NCBI RefSeq assembly: GCF_900111895.1
Contig: NZ_FOKB01000001.1
Span: 1,059,177 to 1,123,176 of the forward strand
Length of the DNA stretch: 64,000 nucleotides
Origin: Pseudomonas simiae
GTDB taxonomy: Bacteria > Pseudomonadota > Gammaproteobacteria > Pseudomonadales > Pseudomonadaceae
Reading direction: 5' to 3'
Under the pieces are notes generated by a model. It was not told where the DNA came from. It saw nothing but the letters and a program-made list of their open reading frames with translations, and made no database searches. The position numbers and the translations under genes were made by a program. This document shows, piece by piece, positions 62,932 through 64,000 of this stretch; within the stretch, counting starts at the first letter, position 1; each line of letters opens with the position of its first letter.

Positions 62932-64000
62932 GCCGGGTTGCTCCAGGCTTCGGCAACTTCTATCACGCCGCCGCCCAGGCAGATTTCGCCGTCGTAGAAC
63001 ACCACGGACTGGCCAGGCGTGACGGCGCGTTGCGGGTCGTCAAAGATGGCGCGGTAACCGGTGGCGGTTTTTTCCAGGGTGCAAGGCTGGTCGCTCTGGC
63101 GATAACGCACTTTGGCCGTCAGGCGGCGCGGGGTGCTCAGGTCGATCGGGTTGACCCAGTAGATTTCCGAGGCGAGCAGGGCGCCGGAAAACAGCAGTGG
63201 ATGCTCGTTGCCCTGGCCGACGATCAGCTCGTTGTGTTCCAGGTCCTTGATCAGCACGTACCACGGCTCTTCACCAGCGTCTTTCAGGCCGCCGATGCCC
63301 AGGCCCTGGCGTTGGCCGATGGTGTGGTACATCAGGCCATGGTGGCGGCCGATGACTTCACCCTCGGTGGTCTTGATCTCGCCCGGTTGTGCTGGCAGGT
63401 ATTGTTTGAGGAAGTCGCTGAAGCGGCGTTCGCCGATAAAGCAGATGCCGGTGGAATCCTTCTTCTTGGCGGTGGCCAGGCCGTGTTTCTCGGCGATCCT
63501 GCGCACTTCGGGCTTTTCCAGCTCGCCCACCGGGAACAGGGTCTTGGCGATCTGTTCACCACCGACGGCGTGCAGGAAGTAGCTCTGGTCCTTGTTCGGG
63601 TCCAGGCCCTTGAGCAATTCGGTACGACCATCGATGTCGCGTCGGCGCACGTAGTGGCCAGTGGCAATCAGGTCGGCCCCGAGCATCATGGCGTAGTCGA
63701 GGAACGCCTTGAACTTGATCTCGCGGTTGCACAGGATGTCCGGGTTCGGCGTGCGGCCGGCCTTGTATTCGGCCAGGAAGTGCTCGAACACGTTGTCCCA
63801 GTACTCGGCGGCGAAGTTCGCGGTGTGCAGCTTGATACCGATCTTGTCGCACACGGCCTGGGCGTCTGCCAGGTCGTCCATGGCGGTACAGTATTCCGTT
63901 CCATCGTCTTCCTCCCAGTTCTTCATGAACAGGCCTTCCACCTCATATCCCTGCTCCATCAGCAGAACGGCGGAAACGGAAGAGTCCACGCCGCCGGACA
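62928..64000 (-). CDS. mnmA: tRNA-specific 2-thiouridylase MnmA, 5' end outside window
   Basis: The C-terminal 357 residues of MnmA, which thiolates U34 of tRNA-Lys, -Glu and -Gln. The frame is open to the edge of the window, where the PP-loop S-G-G-V-D-S-S is partly visible, so the start lies beyond it; the GTG at 63989 is internal. Catalytic Cys occur in [10 protein letters not shown] and [15 protein letters not shown] and K-D-Q-S-Y-F-L are also conserved. Confidence 0.94.
   Translation of the reverse strand, partial: SGGVDSSVSAVLLMEQGYEVEGLFMKNWEEDDGTEYCTAMDDLADAQAVCDKIGIKLHTANFAAEYWDNVFEHFLAEYKAGRTPNPDILCNREIKFKAFLDYAMMLGADLIATGHYVRRRDIDGRTELLKGLDPNKDQSYFLHAVGGEQIAKTLFPVGELEKPEVRRIAEKHGLATAKKKDSTGICFIGERRFSDFLKQYLPAQPGEIKTTEGEVIGRHHGLMYHTIGQRQGLGIGGLKDAGEEPWYVLIKDLEHNELIVGQGNEHPLLFSGALLASEIYWVNPIDLSTPRRLTAKVRYRQSDQPCTLEKTATGYRAIFDDPQRAVTPGQSVVFYDGEICLGGGVIEVAEAWSNPA

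Overview
The window is a high-GC stretch of a Pseudomonas chromosome, most likely from the P. fluorescens group. The evidence is the fused nuoCD inside a complete nuo operon, a six-gene Mrp/Sha antiporter operon with an A/B-fused first subunit, and abundant REP/REPIN elements of the types known from P. fluorescens genomes (GTGGGAGCGGGCTTGCTCGC and GGGGGCTTGCCCCC arms). Most of the sequence is densely packed, translationally coupled operons. Assignments come from reading translations and motifs; no database search was run.

Layout. 1-1.4 kb: 3' part of an SDR dehydrogenase, a convergent HxlR-type regulator and a HIT-family protein. 1.5-7.6 kb (minus): mrpACDEFG cation/proton antiporter. 7.8-9.4 kb: a DMT-family exporter divergent from an XRE-cupin regulator, with paired operator-like palindromes between them. 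9.4-19.7 kb (plus): a probable organosulfur or related scavenging locus. It begins with a sigma-54-type promoter and carries an SfnB-like flavoprotein, an orphan copy of its C-terminal domain, an NtaA/DszA-type flavin monooxygenase, a degenerate AMP-binding protein, a five-component branched-chain-type ABC transporter and an FAD/NAD(P)-binding protein. 19.7-20.1 kb: five tandem 72-bp repeats derived from REP sequences. 20.1-25.8 kb: a MacAB-TolC-like efflux operon with separate ATPase and permease genes, divergent from a TetR regulator. 26-29.7 kb: a FUSC membrane protein, NADP-dependent GAPDH and a Dyp-type peroxidase.

30.2-34.0 kb (plus) is the most interesting locus: a bufferin-type RiPP operon. 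It encodes two different secreted Cys-containing precursors (BufA1- and BufA2-like), a DoxX protein, a secreted alpha/beta hydrolase, a DUF692/MNIO maturase (BufB), a DUF2063 partner (BufC) and a short Tat-signal alpha/beta-hydrolase-like protein. A strong hairpin separates the precursor genes from the maturase genes, and GATACAC repeats lie upstream. In studied relatives such peptides are oxidised at Cys and bind copper in the periplasm.

34-40.6 kb: two MFS transporters, small conserved Pseudomonas proteins, arylamine N-acetyltransferase, an outer-membrane beta-barrel protein and a HigBA-type toxin-antitoxin pair. 40.7-55.7 kb (minus): the full nuoA-N operon for NADH:quinone oxidoreductase. 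56.4-64 kb (minus): isocitrate lyase, a secretin-N-domain protein, a GNAT acetyltransferase coupled to a RoxA-type ribosomal oxygenase, purB, hflD and the 3' part of mnmA. The nuo-aceA gap contains a Fur-box-like palindrome and a REPIN, and the aceA upstream region carries a TGTAGTGC/GCACTACA palindrome.
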